A DNA stretch of 64,000 nt from RYN-230 sp963844695 (GTDB lineage: Bacteria; Actinomycetota; Actinomycetes; Streptosporangiales; Streptosporangiaceae). A program made the position numbers and the translations under genes. The stretch's first letter is position 1. Each line of letters starts with the position of its first letter. The stretch lies in contig CAWJPL010000034.1 of NCBI GenBank assembly GCA_963844695.1, forward strand, positions 1 through 64,000, in the 5' to 3' direction. The notes under the pieces are model-generated. The model ran no database searches. It worked only from the letters and a program-made list of their open reading frames with translations, and was not told where the DNA came from. Below are positions 9,955 through 18,036 of this stretch, in pieces.

Positions 9955-11163
9955 ATGATCGACGAGCCGGCGCGAGGGCTGGACGAGGGCGCGCTACGCG
10001 CCCTCGTCCCTCGGGTGCTCGCGGGCCTGGTCCGGCGGGGCGAGGACTTCGATGCCGCCGAGGACGCGCTGCAGGAGGCGCTGCTGGCGGCCTTGCGGGT
10101 GTGGCCCGAGCACCCGCCGCGTGACCCGCGCGCGTGGCTGGCGACGGTCGCGACCCGGCGGCTCGTCAACGCCCGCCGCAGCGAGGCCGCCCGTCAGCGC
10201 CGCGAGGAGGCGACGTACGCCGAGCCGCGGGCCGCCGCCGCCGAGGAGGGCGACGACACCCTCTTCCTGCTCTTCTGCTGCTGCCACCCCGACCTCGCGC
10301 CCGCGACCCAGGTGGCGCTGACCCTGCGCGCCGTCGGCGGCCTGACCACCCGGGAGATCGCCGCCGCCTTCTACGTGCCGGAGGCGACGATGGCGCAGCG
10401 GATCAGCCGGGCCAAGCATGCCCTGCAGGGGCGCCGCCTGGACCAGAGCGGCGACCTGGCCGTCGTGCTGCGCGTGCTCTACCTCGTCTACACGGCCGGT
10501 CACGCGGGCCGGGTGGACCTGGCCGGCGAGGCGATCCGGCTCGCCCGCCAGCTCACCCTCGCCACCGAGGAACCGGAGGCGCGCGGGCTGCTCGCGCTGA
10601 TGCTCCTCAACCACGCCCGCCTCCCGGCGCGATTCGACTCAGAGGGTCGCATCGTCACGCTCGACCGACAGGACCGCGGCCTGTGGGACACCGGCGAGAT
10701 CGCCGAGGGCGTGCGTGTCCTGCAGTCGGCGCTGGCCGTTCAGCGCCCCGGCCGTTACCAGGTCGAGGCCGCCATCGCCGCCCTGCACGACGACGCGGCA
10801 AGCGCCGGGGAGACCGACTGGGCGCAGATCCTCGCCTGGTATGACGACCTCGTCGGACTCACCGACGACCCGGTGCGCCGGGACCCCGCCGCGGTGCTCG
10901 GGCGCGCGGTCGCCGTCGGTCACGTCCTCGGCGCCGCCGCCGGGCTGCGCGAGACCGACCGGCTGCGCGAGGTGCTCGGCGAGCGGCACCGGTGGCACGC
11001 CGTCCGCGGCCACCTGCACGAGCTTGGCGGCGACCTCCCGGCCGCCGCCACGGCGTACGCGGACGCTGCCCGCCGGGCCACGGACGTCACCGAGCGCGAC
11101 CACCTGGTCCGTCAGGCCGCCCGCGCGCGGGCCGCGGCTTGGCAGGAACAGTCGTCTCGCTGA
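9955..11163 (+). CDS. ECF42-type RNA polymerase sigma factor with TPR-like C-terminal extension
   Basis: 402 residues. Region sigma2 covers about residues 10-75 (VRRGEDFDAAEDALQEALLAAL, then PRAWLATVATRRLVNA). Region sigma4 follows at about 110-165 with LTTREIAAAFYVPEATMAQR. The remaining 230 residues are the DUF6596/TPR-like extension (LVYTAGHAGRVDLAGEAIRLARQL, LLALMLLNHARL) that is diagnostic of ECF42. There is no anti-sigma gene, as is usual for this group, where the C-terminal extension replaces it. Linked to the DGPF gene just upstream. Confidence 0.9.
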   Translation: MIDEPARGLDEGALRALVPRVLAGLVRRGEDFDAAEDALQEALLAALRVWPEHPPRDPRAWLATVATRRLVNARRSEAARQRREEATYAEPRAAAAEEGDDTLFLLFCCCHPDLAPATQVALTLRAVGGLTTREIAAAFYVPEATMAQRISRAKHALQGRRLDQSGDLAVVLRVLYLVYTAGHAGRVDLAGEAIRLARQLTLATEEPEARGLLALMLLNHARLPARFDSEGRIVTLDRQDRGLWDTGEIAEGVRVLQSALAVQRPGRYQVEAAIAALHDDAASAGETDWAQILAWYDDLVGLTDDPVRRDPAAVLGRAVAVGHVLGAAAGLRETDRLREVLGERHRWHAVRGHLHELGGDLPAAATAYADAARRATDVTERDHLVRQAARARAAAWQEQSSR

Positions 11164-11293
11164 GCGCCCGGCACAGGCCCGCGTACCCAGCTATGACCCG
11201 AACAGATCGGCTGAGGGCCTGGCGGGCCGGCTGCGGTGTCCCCCAGGCGCCAGCCTGCTGCCCGAGGCCAAGCCGGGGCACCCGACGCGTAGC

Positions 11294-12235
11294 TCACGCG
11301 TCTGGCCGCAGTACGATCCGGCCGCGGAGGCCGCCTGCGGCGACTCGCTGGTGTGCCGCGGCCACCTCCTCCAGCGGGAGGGTCGCCGCCACCCGCGGAG
11401 TCAGCCGGCCAGCGTCGACGAGAGCGGCAAGCTCTGCCAGTTGCGGCCCGTCGGTGCGGATCCAGACGTTGTGCACGCGCGTGCCGCGCAACGGCATGGG
11501 TGCGGCGCCAGCCGCCACTGCGACGAATGAGCCCTTGTCCCGGACGGCGTCGAGCGCCGCCACGCCGACGACCGCGGCGTCGAGTGCGCCGTCCACGCCT
11601 GCGGGCACCACCTGGCGTACCGCTTCGCCAAGCCCTGGGGTGCGGGCGACGAACTCTTCGGCACCGAGCCTGCGGACCAGCTCCTCGTCGCGGGGAGCGG
11701 CGACGGCGACCGTCCAGAGCCCGCGCAGCGCGGCGAGCTCAAGCGCGAAGCCACCCAGCGCGCCCGCGGCCCCGGTGACCAGCAGCCACTGGCCGGGTCG
11801 CAGCGCAAGCAGGTCCAATGCCTGCACTGCGGTGAGGCCGTTGAGCGGGATCGTCAACGCCTCCGCAGCGGGAACGCTGCGCGGCGCAGGCGCGACCGCG
11901 TCGCTGTCGAGGACGACCTGCTCGGCTTGCGCGCCTACCGGCGCGGTCAGCAGATCGCGCATTCCGATCACGGCGTCGCCCGCCGTGAAGCGGCCCGGGC
12001 CCGGGCCGACGGCGTCGATGACGCCGGCTAGGTCCCACCCGATGCCGACGTCCCCGCTCGCGGCCATCAGGCCGTGCTCGGCGAGCCGGCCCGAGCGGGT
12101 GGCGATGTCGACCGGGTTGACCGGCGCGGCCTGGACGCGGATCCGCACCTGCCCGGTCCCAGGCTGCGGCGTGGGGACGTCGGCTATCTCCAGCGCCTCC
12201 GGGCCCCCGAAACGGCGAACGACTACGGCTTTCAC
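11294..12235 (-). CDS. Zinc-independent NADP-dependent quinone oxidoreductase (MDR family)
   Basis: 313 residues from a GTG with a perfect AAGGAGGT six bases upstream. The N-terminal GroES-like domain starts MKAVVVRRFGGPEALEI with the NPVDIATRSG block; the Rossmann domain carries LLVTGAAGALGGFALELAALRG (AxGxxG type). No zinc-binding cysteines are present, which fits the QOR-like subgroup. It is divergently transcribed from an HxlR regulator, the usual arrangement for such reductases responding to quinones, aldehydes or oxidative stress. Repeat elements in the shared promoter support common control. Confidence 0.88.
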   Translation of the reverse strand: MKAVVVRRFGGPEALEIADVPTPQPGTGQVRIRVQAAPVNPVDIATRSGRLAEHGLMAASGDVGIGWDLAGVIDAVGPGPGRFTAGDAVIGMRDLLTAPVGAQAEQVVLDSDAVAPAPRSVPAAEALTIPLNGLTAVQALDLLALRPGQWLLVTGAAGALGGFALELAALRGLWTVAVAAPRDEELVRRLGAEEFVARTPGLGEAVRQVVPAGVDGALDAAVVGVAALDAVRDKGSFVAVAAGAAPMPLRGTRVHNVWIRTDGPQLAELAALVDAGRLTPRVAATLPLEEVAAAHQRVAAGGLRGRIVLRPDA

Positions 12236-12246
12236 GCGACCTCCTT

Positions 12247-12332
12247 CGTTGCGTACCGGAATGTGATCCGTTGCGTACGCTAGACGTGTTACTCTCTATA
12301 GGAAAGAAGGCACCTAAGAGTGCGTAGCACTC
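12247..12332. promoter_or_regulatory. Divergent promoter with candidate HxlR operator elements
   Basis: Two exact direct repeats CGTTGCGTAC at 12247-12256 and 12269-12278, spaced 22 bp start to start (two helical turns). A separate perfect inverted repeat GAGTGC-GTA-GCACTC lies at 12318-12332, just before the hxlR ribosome site AAGGAG. HxlR proteins bind as dimers in such divergent regions. Which element is the operator cannot be decided from the sequence. Confidence 0.5.
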
Positions 12333-12345
12333 GCCAAGGAGTGCG

Positions 12346-12753
12346 ATGGGCACGATGACCGCGGCGCAGCGGCGCGAGCGGGAGCGCGCCGCCTACAACG
12401 CATACGTCGCTGAATGCCCGTCCCGCCAGGTGCTCGCCGCGCTCAGCGACAAGTGGGTGACACTGGTCCTGACCGCGCTCGCGGCCTCGCCGCAGCGTTA
12501 CAGCGAGCTGTCACGGACGATCGCTGGCGTCAGCCAGAAGATGCTCACCCAGACGCTTCGCATGCTCGAGCGCGATGGGCTCGTGACGCGCACCATCACG
12601 CCCGCGGTCCCGGTCCGGGTCGACTACCAGCTCACGCCCCTGGGCCACACGCTTCTGCCGGTCGTCCGCGCGATCAAGGACTGGTCGGAAACGCACATCG
12701 CCGAGGTACAGGCCGCCCGCGCCGCCTACGGCCAGCCCACCCCGACCACGTAG
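12346..12753 (+). CDS. HxlR-family winged-helix transcriptional regulator
   Basis: 135 residues; ATG preceded by AAGGAG. It contains the family core CPSRQVLAALSDKWVTLVLTAL (a CP...L..KW.lLIL pattern), then RYSELSRTIAGVSQKMLTQTLRMLERDGLVTR (recognition helix and wing) and VDYQLTPLGHTLLPVV. The N-terminal cysteine matches the redox-sensing Cys of several HxlR proteins such as HypR, so thiol or electrophile sensing is possible. It is divergent from the quinone oxidoreductase gene and probably regulates it and itself. Confidence 0.92.
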   Translation: MGTMTAAQRRERERAAYNAYVAECPSRQVLAALSDKWVTLVLTALAASPQRYSELSRTIAGVSQKMLTQTLRMLERDGLVTRTITPAVPVRVDYQLTPLGHTLLPVVRAIKDWSETHIAEVQAARAAYGQPTPTT

Positions 12754-12820
12754 CCGCAGGCCGCCGCGCGCGGCGGGCAGCAGGAAGGATGGACGGTCTC
12801 ATGCGGAACGGCGGTGGCCG

Positions 12821-13720
12821 GTGATCCGGCTCGGCATCAACGTGCCGAACTTCGGCCCGCAGACCGATGCGCAGGCGCTGCTGAGCTGGACCCGCTTCGC
12901 CGAGTCCAGCGGCTTCGCCGCCATCGTCTTGTCCGACCACGTGGCCCCGACCCGCGAGGTCACCGACGTCTACCCGTCGCCGTTCTATGACCCGCTGACC
13001 GCCATCGCCTGGCTCGCGGGCCAGTCGCAGGACCTGCTGTTCGCCACGTCGGTCCTGGTGGTGCCTTACCGGCACCCGCTGCTGACCGCCCGGGTCAGCG
13101 CCATGCTGCACGAGATCAGCGGCGGCCGGTTCGCCCTCGGGGTCGGCGTGGGCTGGTCAGCCACAGAGTTCCAGGCTCTCGGCGCCGACTACGCCCGCCG
13201 GGGACAGGTCACCGATGACTACCTCCAGGTGATCACCACTGCGTGGCGGCAGCCGCACATCGACGCCGACCTGCCCGGCCTGTGCATCAACGACGTCGCC
13301 ACCGGCCCCGGCCCGGCCGGCGGCAGCATCCCGCTGTGGGTCGGCGGCTCGGCCAGCCCGGCCATCCGGCGTGCCGTCCGGTTCGGCACCGCCTGGCACC
13401 CGATCAACCCCGGCCGCACCTGGCTGCAGCACTCCGGGCTGCCCGCCCTGCGCCGGGAGAGCCAGCGCGCCGGCACCTCGATGCCAGGCATCGTGCCCAG
13501 GATCAAGTTCCGGCCCGTGGCCGCACCTATCGCCGACCCTGACCGGCCGCTCGGCGTCGGTACGACCACCCAGATCACTCAGGACGTCCGGTTCCTCGCC
13601 GGACTCGGAGCCGACCTCGTCATCCTCGACCCGAACCCCGACACCCCGCAGCCACGGGACTACGCCCGCGAGAGAAACGACCTGCTGGCCGTCCGGGCCG
13701 CCCTGACCGCCAACGCGTGA
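12821..13720 (+). CDS. LLM-class F420-dependent oxidoreductase
   Basis: 299 residues, GTG start, weak GGCGG leader. It has the TIM-barrel luciferase-like features: LGINVPNFGPQTD, SSGFAAIVLSDHV, LLFATSVLVVPYRHP, the hallmark GGRFALGVGVGWSATEFQALG, and IPLWVGGSASPAIRRAV. This matches the F420-dependent subgroup of the luciferase-like monooxygenase superfamily, which passes hydride between F420 and organic substrates; flavin use cannot be excluded from sequence alone. It lies 68 bp after hxlR on the same strand and could belong to its regulon. The substrate is unknown. Confidence 0.87.
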   Translation: MIRLGINVPNFGPQTDAQALLSWTRFAESSGFAAIVLSDHVAPTREVTDVYPSPFYDPLTAIAWLAGQSQDLLFATSVLVVPYRHPLLTARVSAMLHEISGGRFALGVGVGWSATEFQALGADYARRGQVTDDYLQVITTAWRQPHIDADLPGLCINDVATGPGPAGGSIPLWVGGSASPAIRRAVRFGTAWHPINPGRTWLQHSGLPALRRESQRAGTSMPGIVPRIKFRPVAAPIADPDRPLGVGTTTQITQDVRFLAGLGADLVILDPNPDTPQPRDYARERNDLLAVRAALTANA

Positions 13721-13739
13721 CCAGCCGGCGCGACCCTGG

Positions 13740-14345
13740 TCAGGGCCCAGGCGCGTCCGGTGACCCGCTGGCCGGGGTGAATGTCCGCTCGACTCGGCGG
13801 TCGGGTATCAGCCACATGAGCGCGACGGCGACGTAGAGGGCCACCGACAGCCAGCGGTTGACGAAAGCCAGCCCGATCCCGATCGCGTACAGCAGCGGTG
13901 ACACCTTGCCCTTGAGGTCGCGGCCGATCGCGCGCGCAAGCCTCGAGCTGTTGCCCTGGGTTCGGATGATCGCGGCCTGCAGTGCGAAGTAGGCCAGGGA
14001 CGCGGCCAGCAGGACGATGCCGTAGGCGGCTGCGGGCGTGGCGGCGAACTCGTTTTCGCCCAGCCACCCCGTGGTGAACGGGATGAGGGACAGCCAGAAC
14101 AGCAGATGCAGGTTGGCCCACAGGACGAGCCCACTCACGCGTTCTGTCGCCATGAGCAGGTGGTGGTGGTTGTTCCAGTAGATACCGAGATAGACGAAGC
14201 TCAGCAAGTACGTCAGCAGCAGGGGGAGCGAATCCCTCAGCGCCGACCAGGTCGTGCCGTGCGGGATCCGCAGCTCAAGCACCATGACGGTGATAAGGAT
14301 CGCGATGACCCCGTCGCTGAACGCCTCCATCCGCCTCGTTGGCAT
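13740..14345 (-). CDS. TMEM175-family (DUF1211) potassium channel-like membrane protein
   Basis: 201 residues with about six transmembrane helices. The first helix contains the family signature RMEAFSDGVIAILITVMVLEL, with the FSD motif that lines the pore of bacterial TMEM175 channels. Next come PLLLTYLLSFVYLGIYWNNHHHLL and LLFWLSLIPFTTGWLGEN, both characteristic. Bacterial members conduct K+ as tetramers. The start is an ATG without a clear ribosome site, perhaps leaderless. It runs in the same direction as the upstream membrane protein gene, 55 bp away. Confidence 0.87.
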   Translation of the reverse strand: MPTRRMEAFSDGVIAILITVMVLELRIPHGTTWSALRDSLPLLLTYLLSFVYLGIYWNNHHHLLMATERVSGLVLWANLHLLFWLSLIPFTTGWLGENEFAATPAAAYGIVLLAASLAYFALQAAIIRTQGNSSRLARAIGRDLKGKVSPLLYAIGIGLAFVNRWLSVALYVAVALMWLIPDRRVERTFTPASGSPDAPGP

Positions 14346-14399
14346 ACCCAGACGTTAGCGTGTGGCGATCATGGGGCGGGTCGGCCCGAGGTTTGCGCT

Positions 14400-15230
14400 T
14401 CAGGTGCCGCTGGCGACGGGTGCCGTCACGGCGAGGCTGGCGTCCTCGGTGCGTTCGGGCAGGAGCAGCAGCGCACCGGCGAAGAAGCACAGGGCACCGA
14501 TGAAGGTGCCGAGGTTGGACCGCTCGGCGTTGAGAAGTTGCCCGGTGTCCGGGTTGATGTAGCCTGCCACGGCGGAGACGCCGAACGCGACAGACCCGAC
14601 GAGGTTGGCCAGGGTGATCCACCATGCCCACGATCGGGGGCGCCAGGCGGCCCAACCGTGGCAGACCTCGAACCAGGCCAGCGCGCTGGCCACCAGGAAG
14701 CAGACTGAGCCGACGGCGTCGGGCCGCCACACGTGCTGGTGCGCGGCCTGAGCGGACAGGTCGGCGCGCACCGCGTTCCCGGTGCTGACGTTGAAGTACA
14801 GAGTCCCGGCCAGTTGCACGGCGGTGGCCCACCAGTCGATCCGCCCCGGCTGGAAGACGAAGAACCGCCGGTGCGCGGGGTTCTGCGCTGGCGGCCCAGC
14901 ATCCACGGCTTCCCGGTAGGTCAGGAACCCGGCCGTGGTGAAGAACAGGGAGCCGACGAAGAAGGTCACAGCGTCCCAGCGGGCCCCGACCGCGGTGGCG
15001 TACCCGGGGACGGCGCCGAGGGCGAATATCAGTGACCCGATGGCGAAGAGGACGGCGATCCACCATCCCCGGTCCCGAGGCGCCCACCACGTCGACCCAC
15101 CGGCCGGGGCACCCTCCGGATGCTTGCGGTGCCGGCGGGAATCCCAGCGGGCGACGGCGCCGTCCGGGCGGACACGCTCGATGTAGGTCACGAAGGGGCC
15201 CACGCGGCCTGCTCGGTCTGGCCCGGACAT
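14400..15230 (-). CDS. Multi-pass membrane protein with YrhK-like C-terminal module
   Basis: 276 residues. A soluble basic N-terminus (about 50 residues) is followed by about seven hydrophobic helices: WWIAVLFAIGSLIFALGAVP, AVTFFVGSLFFTTAGFLTY, ATAVQLAGTLYFNVST, SVCFLVASALAWFEV, WITLANLVGSVAFGVSAV and FIGALCFFAGALLLLPE. The closing NLGTFIGALCFFAGALLLLPE resembles the YrhK domain of actinobacterial proteins. No catalytic residues are seen. It is probably cotranscribed with the TMEM175-like gene. The function is unknown. Confidence 0.65.
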   Translation of the reverse strand: MSGPDRAGRVGPFVTYIERVRPDGAVARWDSRRHRKHPEGAPAGGSTWWAPRDRGWWIAVLFAIGSLIFALGAVPGYATAVGARWDAVTFFVGSLFFTTAGFLTYREAVDAGPPAQNPAHRRFFVFQPGRIDWWATAVQLAGTLYFNVSTGNAVRADLSAQAAHQHVWRPDAVGSVCFLVASALAWFEVCHGWAAWRPRSWAWWITLANLVGSVAFGVSAVAGYINPDTGQLLNAERSNLGTFIGALCFFAGALLLLPERTEDASLAVTAPVASGT

Positions 15231-15746
15231 ACCCTGTGCCGCCTACCTTCCCCAGGCCGGACCGGCTGGCGCGGTGCAGCGCACGTTCGTCATATTCGCC
15301 CCCGCACAATGTGCTGAGGGCGTCCAAGCTAGTGAGGATCATCGCGGGCCGGATCACCTCCCGCGGGTGAGACATGCGGAGGTCTGACCGCAAAAGTCCG
15401 GCGGTATCCCGATAGCTCCACACTCAGCAGCCTTCCACCGTCAACGGTGGGGGTCGCTGGAAGCACCTCGTCCACGGATCACGACGGCCGCCTGCCGAAA
15501 TGCCAGTCGTGCACCTGCGCCGGCGACCCGCGCCGCGGCTATGGGACTCCACGCCGGGCGTGATGGTCAACCCTCGGGCAGGGCATTTCGGCCCGGGCCT
15601 GGTGGCTCCCGGCTGCGGGCCCTGCAGGCAAACGGATCGGGGAAAAAGCCTCTGTCAACGCAAGCCGCAATCCTCTACGGCCTAAGACGCGATCTCCTAA
15701 TACTGGTAATGAAAGCCAAAAGAACCAGTAAAAAATGGAGGGTATC
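15231..15746. other. 516-bp intergenic region with two inverted repeats
   Basis: No coding frame that looks real. A hairpin CCACCG-TCAA-CGGTGG lies at 15435-15450. A 7-bp inverted repeat TACTGGT/ACCAGTA (15701-15707 and 15724-15730) sits directly in front of the ribosome site of the secreted-protein gene, in an unusually AT-rich stretch for this window (15690-15735). The latter is a candidate operator or 5'-UTR stem for that gene. Confidence 0.45.
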
Positions 15747-16667
15747 GTGAATACCGCTGAGAACTCATCGCCCGGGGCTGCCCAGGATCGCGGCGGGGGG
15801 GCAAGTGCGCCGGCCGGCCGCCGTCGCATCCGGGAGTGGCGCCCGCGCACGACCCGGGCCAAGGCCGGCCTCGCGGCCGTCGCCGCGGTCGGCGCCACCG
15901 GGCTGGCCCTGGCTCTGGTCGCAGGCCCGGCCGGTGCCTCCGCCAAGCCGGTCTGGATGATGACCGCCGCGAACGTCCAGCAGCTGAGCGGGGTGGACTC
16001 CAGTACGGCGTCCTACTTCTTCAACACGCCCGCGGCCTACGGCGCGGGGGCCAGCCTGGTGAAGACCCCCGTCCAGGCCAGGTACGCGACCACCCCCGTG
16101 CTGTCCTACTCCTCGCAGGCCCAGTTCGCTTCCGACATCCAGAGCGGCGCGATCAGTTACCCCTACAAGTGGGTCATGTACGACCCGGAGAACTGGACCG
16201 CGACCCCCGTCAACGAGCGGCAGGACCCGGTCAAGTACATGACCTTGTTCGGCCAGCTCGCCCACGCCAACGGGCTGAAGGTCATCGAGGCTCCATCCCT
16301 GGACCTGGGGTCTGTCACCGGTTCCCTCCTCCCGCGCCAGTCAGGCGAGTCGGTCAACCAGTGGTACCTCCGGGTCAACATCGCCGGGAAGGCCGCCGCC
16401 GCTGGTGACATCTACCTGCTCCAGGACGAGTCGAACACCACGTCTGGGGGCCAGTACGCGTACATGTTCAACACGGCCCAGACCCAGGCGCAGGCCGCGA
16501 ACGCCAGCGCCAGGGTGTTCTCCGAGGTCTCGACCATGAACGGGACCGCGGCCCAGATGGCCACCGCGGCCCAGTCCATCAGCCCCGACGGCTTCTACGT
16601 CGCGGCAGCAGGGGACATCCCCGAGACGCAGCAGTTCTTCGGGATGATGAAGACCGCAGGTTACTGA
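15747..16667 (+). CDS. Secreted protein of unknown function (twin-arginine-like N-terminus)
   Basis: 306 residues from the GTG at 15747. GGAGGG at 15737-15742 overlaps the alternative ATG at 15735 and so favours the GTG. A basic N-terminus with RRR and RPRTTR precedes a hydrophobic run AGLAAVAAVGATGLALALVAG and an ASA-type cleavage site near residue 55. The mature part (SSTASYFFNTPAAYG, KWVMYDPENWTATPVNERQDP, GLKVIEAPSLDLGS, GDIYLLQDE, SPDGFYVAA) alternates beta strands and helices like a TIM-barrel glycosidase-type fold, but I see no named family. A strong terminator directly follows. Confidence 0.7.
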   Translation: MNTAENSSPGAAQDRGGGASAPAGRRRIREWRPRTTRAKAGLAAVAAVGATGLALALVAGPAGASAKPVWMMTAANVQQLSGVDSSTASYFFNTPAAYGAGASLVKTPVQARYATTPVLSYSSQAQFASDIQSGAISYPYKWVMYDPENWTATPVNERQDPVKYMTLFGQLAHANGLKVIEAPSLDLGSVTGSLLPRQSGESVNQWYLRVNIAGKAAAAGDIYLLQDESNTTSGGQYAYMFNTAQTQAQAANASARVFSEVSTMNGTAAQMATAAQSISPDGFYVAAAGDIPETQQFFGMMKTAGY

Positions 16668-16718
16668 GACACCCCCACCCACTTCGCGGGGCCCGGCGCC
16701 GGCCGGGCCCCGTGTCTC
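16666..16718 (+). terminator. Strong bipartite hairpin after the secreted-protein gene
   Basis: Outer arms GAGACAC (16666-16672) and GTGTCTC (16712-16718) enclose a perfect 9-bp GC stem GGGGCCCGG (16688-16696) / CCGGGCCCC (16703-16711). The outer arm overlaps the stop codon of the gene. There is no long T run, as is common for actinobacterial terminators. Confidence 0.75.
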
Positions 16719-16917
16719 GTCTGCCATCAAGCGGCCAGGCCCCAGCGGGTCCGGCCAGGCGGCCCCGGGCGGGCGAACTGCCCGCAGGCGTGGTTGATGA
16801 ATGTCCGGGCGGCGCGGGCCGGCGCCCGGTGTCCCGGCCACCCGGGGTAGCACCGGCAGCGTGACCAGCGCGGCGGGCTCTGCGACCATGGGCAGGGTTC
16901 GAGGAGGGGTGGTGACA

Positions 16918-18036
16918 ATGGCGTCCACCATGTACTACAGCGGGCTGAGGCTGGATCGGGCGGCCGCCACTCGCGGGGACCCGGAATGGGTGGCGAAGGT
17001 CCTCGGCGAGGACAGCACCACCGTCATGCCGCTGTGGCGCGACAAGTGCCTGGTTCGTGACGGGTCGCCGGTGACGACGCGGCGCGGCGACGCCGGGGAC
17101 CTGCTGGCCGCCGCAGAGGGCCTTGTCTTTCTGGGTTTGGACGACGGTTCAGCTGTCTTCGTCGCCGACGTCTCCGCCCTGGAGCAACCGGCCGCGCTTG
17201 CGCTGGCCGGCGCCGACGCGGTGATGGATGTCCGGGCGCTGGTCAGCGCGGTCTCGCCGCTCGCGGCCGGGATGTTCGCCTACGCGCGTGGAATCGCGTA
17301 CTGGCATCGCAACCAGCGGTTTTGCGGTGCCTGCGGGGGCCGGACGGACGCGCGGGGTGCTGGCCATCACCGGGTATGCCTCAACTGCGGCGACCTGCTG
17401 TTCCCCCGCATTGAGCCAGCGGTGATCGTGCTGGTGGAGTTGCCGGGCGAGCCTGCGCGCTGCCTCCTCGGCCGGCACGCCGGAGCGGCTCCAGGACGTT
17501 TCAGCACGCTGGCCGGCTTTGTGGAGATCGGAGAAAGCCTCGAGGACGCGGTCCGGCGTGAAGTCGCGGAGGAGGCCGGGGTGAGCGTGGGCCGGGTCAC
17601 TTACCAGGCGTCGCAGGCCTGGCCGTTCCCCGCTGGCTTGATGGCCGGGTTCACCGCTGAGGCACTCGCCGAAGCGATCCGCCCCGACGACAACGAGGTG
17701 CTTGAAGCGCGCTGGTTCACCGCACCCGAACTGCGGGCCCGCATCGCGGATCCTTCCCTCGGCGGTCCTTACCGGGTGGACTCAATCGGGAGGATCCTCA
17801 TCGAGGACTGGCTGGCCAGCCAGGCGTGCAGGCCACAGGCCGCAGGCGCCCGGCAGCCGATGTCGAGGCGGTCGTGGGGACGACGGCATGACCCAGGTCG
17901 CTCACCACGAGTCCAGCGCCGACGGCGTGACCTGGACCGCATCGATGGACGTGACGCTGCGCAAGGTCGGCTGAAGGCCCTGGCCGCCATCACGACCGCA
18001 GGCGTCCTCTCGGGATGGCGTCCCCGGAAGACGTGA
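16918..18036 (+). CDS. nudC: NAD(+)/NADH diphosphatase (Nudix, NudC type) with aberrant C-terminal tail
   Basis: 372 residues; ATG with GAGGAGGGG nine bases upstream. An N-terminal NudC-specific domain precedes a four-Cys zinc site FCGACGG...VCLNCGD (about residues 139-166). The Nudix box GFVEIGESLEDAVRREVAEEAGV follows the GX5EX7REUXEEXGU pattern (about 200-222). The SQAWPFP motif after it matches the SQPWPFP signature of NADH-cleaving enzymes. The usual C-terminus ends near SIGRILIEDWLAS; here about 70 low-complexity basic residues follow and overlap the convergent neighbour by 47 bp. This suggests the native stop was lost when the adjacent duplicated segment moved in, or by an indel. Confidence 0.9.
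   Translation: MASTMYYSGLRLDRAAATRGDPEWVAKVLGEDSTTVMPLWRDKCLVRDGSPVTTRRGDAGDLLAAAEGLVFLGLDDGSAVFVADVSALEQPAALALAGADAVMDVRALVSAVSPLAAGMFAYARGIAYWHRNQRFCGACGGRTDARGAGHHRVCLNCGDLLFPRIEPAVIVLVELPGEPARCLLGRHAGAAPGRFSTLAGFVEIGESLEDAVRREVAEEAGVSVGRVTYQASQAWPFPAGLMAGFTAEALAEAIRPDDNEVLEARWFTAPELRARIADPSLGGPYRVDSIGRILIEDWLASQACRPQAAGARQPMSRRSWGRRHDPGRSPRVQRRRRDLDRIDGRDAAQGRLKALAAITTAGVLSGWRPRKT

Noticed and set aside
17888..17974. 28-codon ORF (MTQVAHHESSADGVTW...) inside the nudC tail
   Set aside because: Short, overlaps the nudC reading frame in another phase and has no recognisable family; possible remnant but not supportable as a gene.
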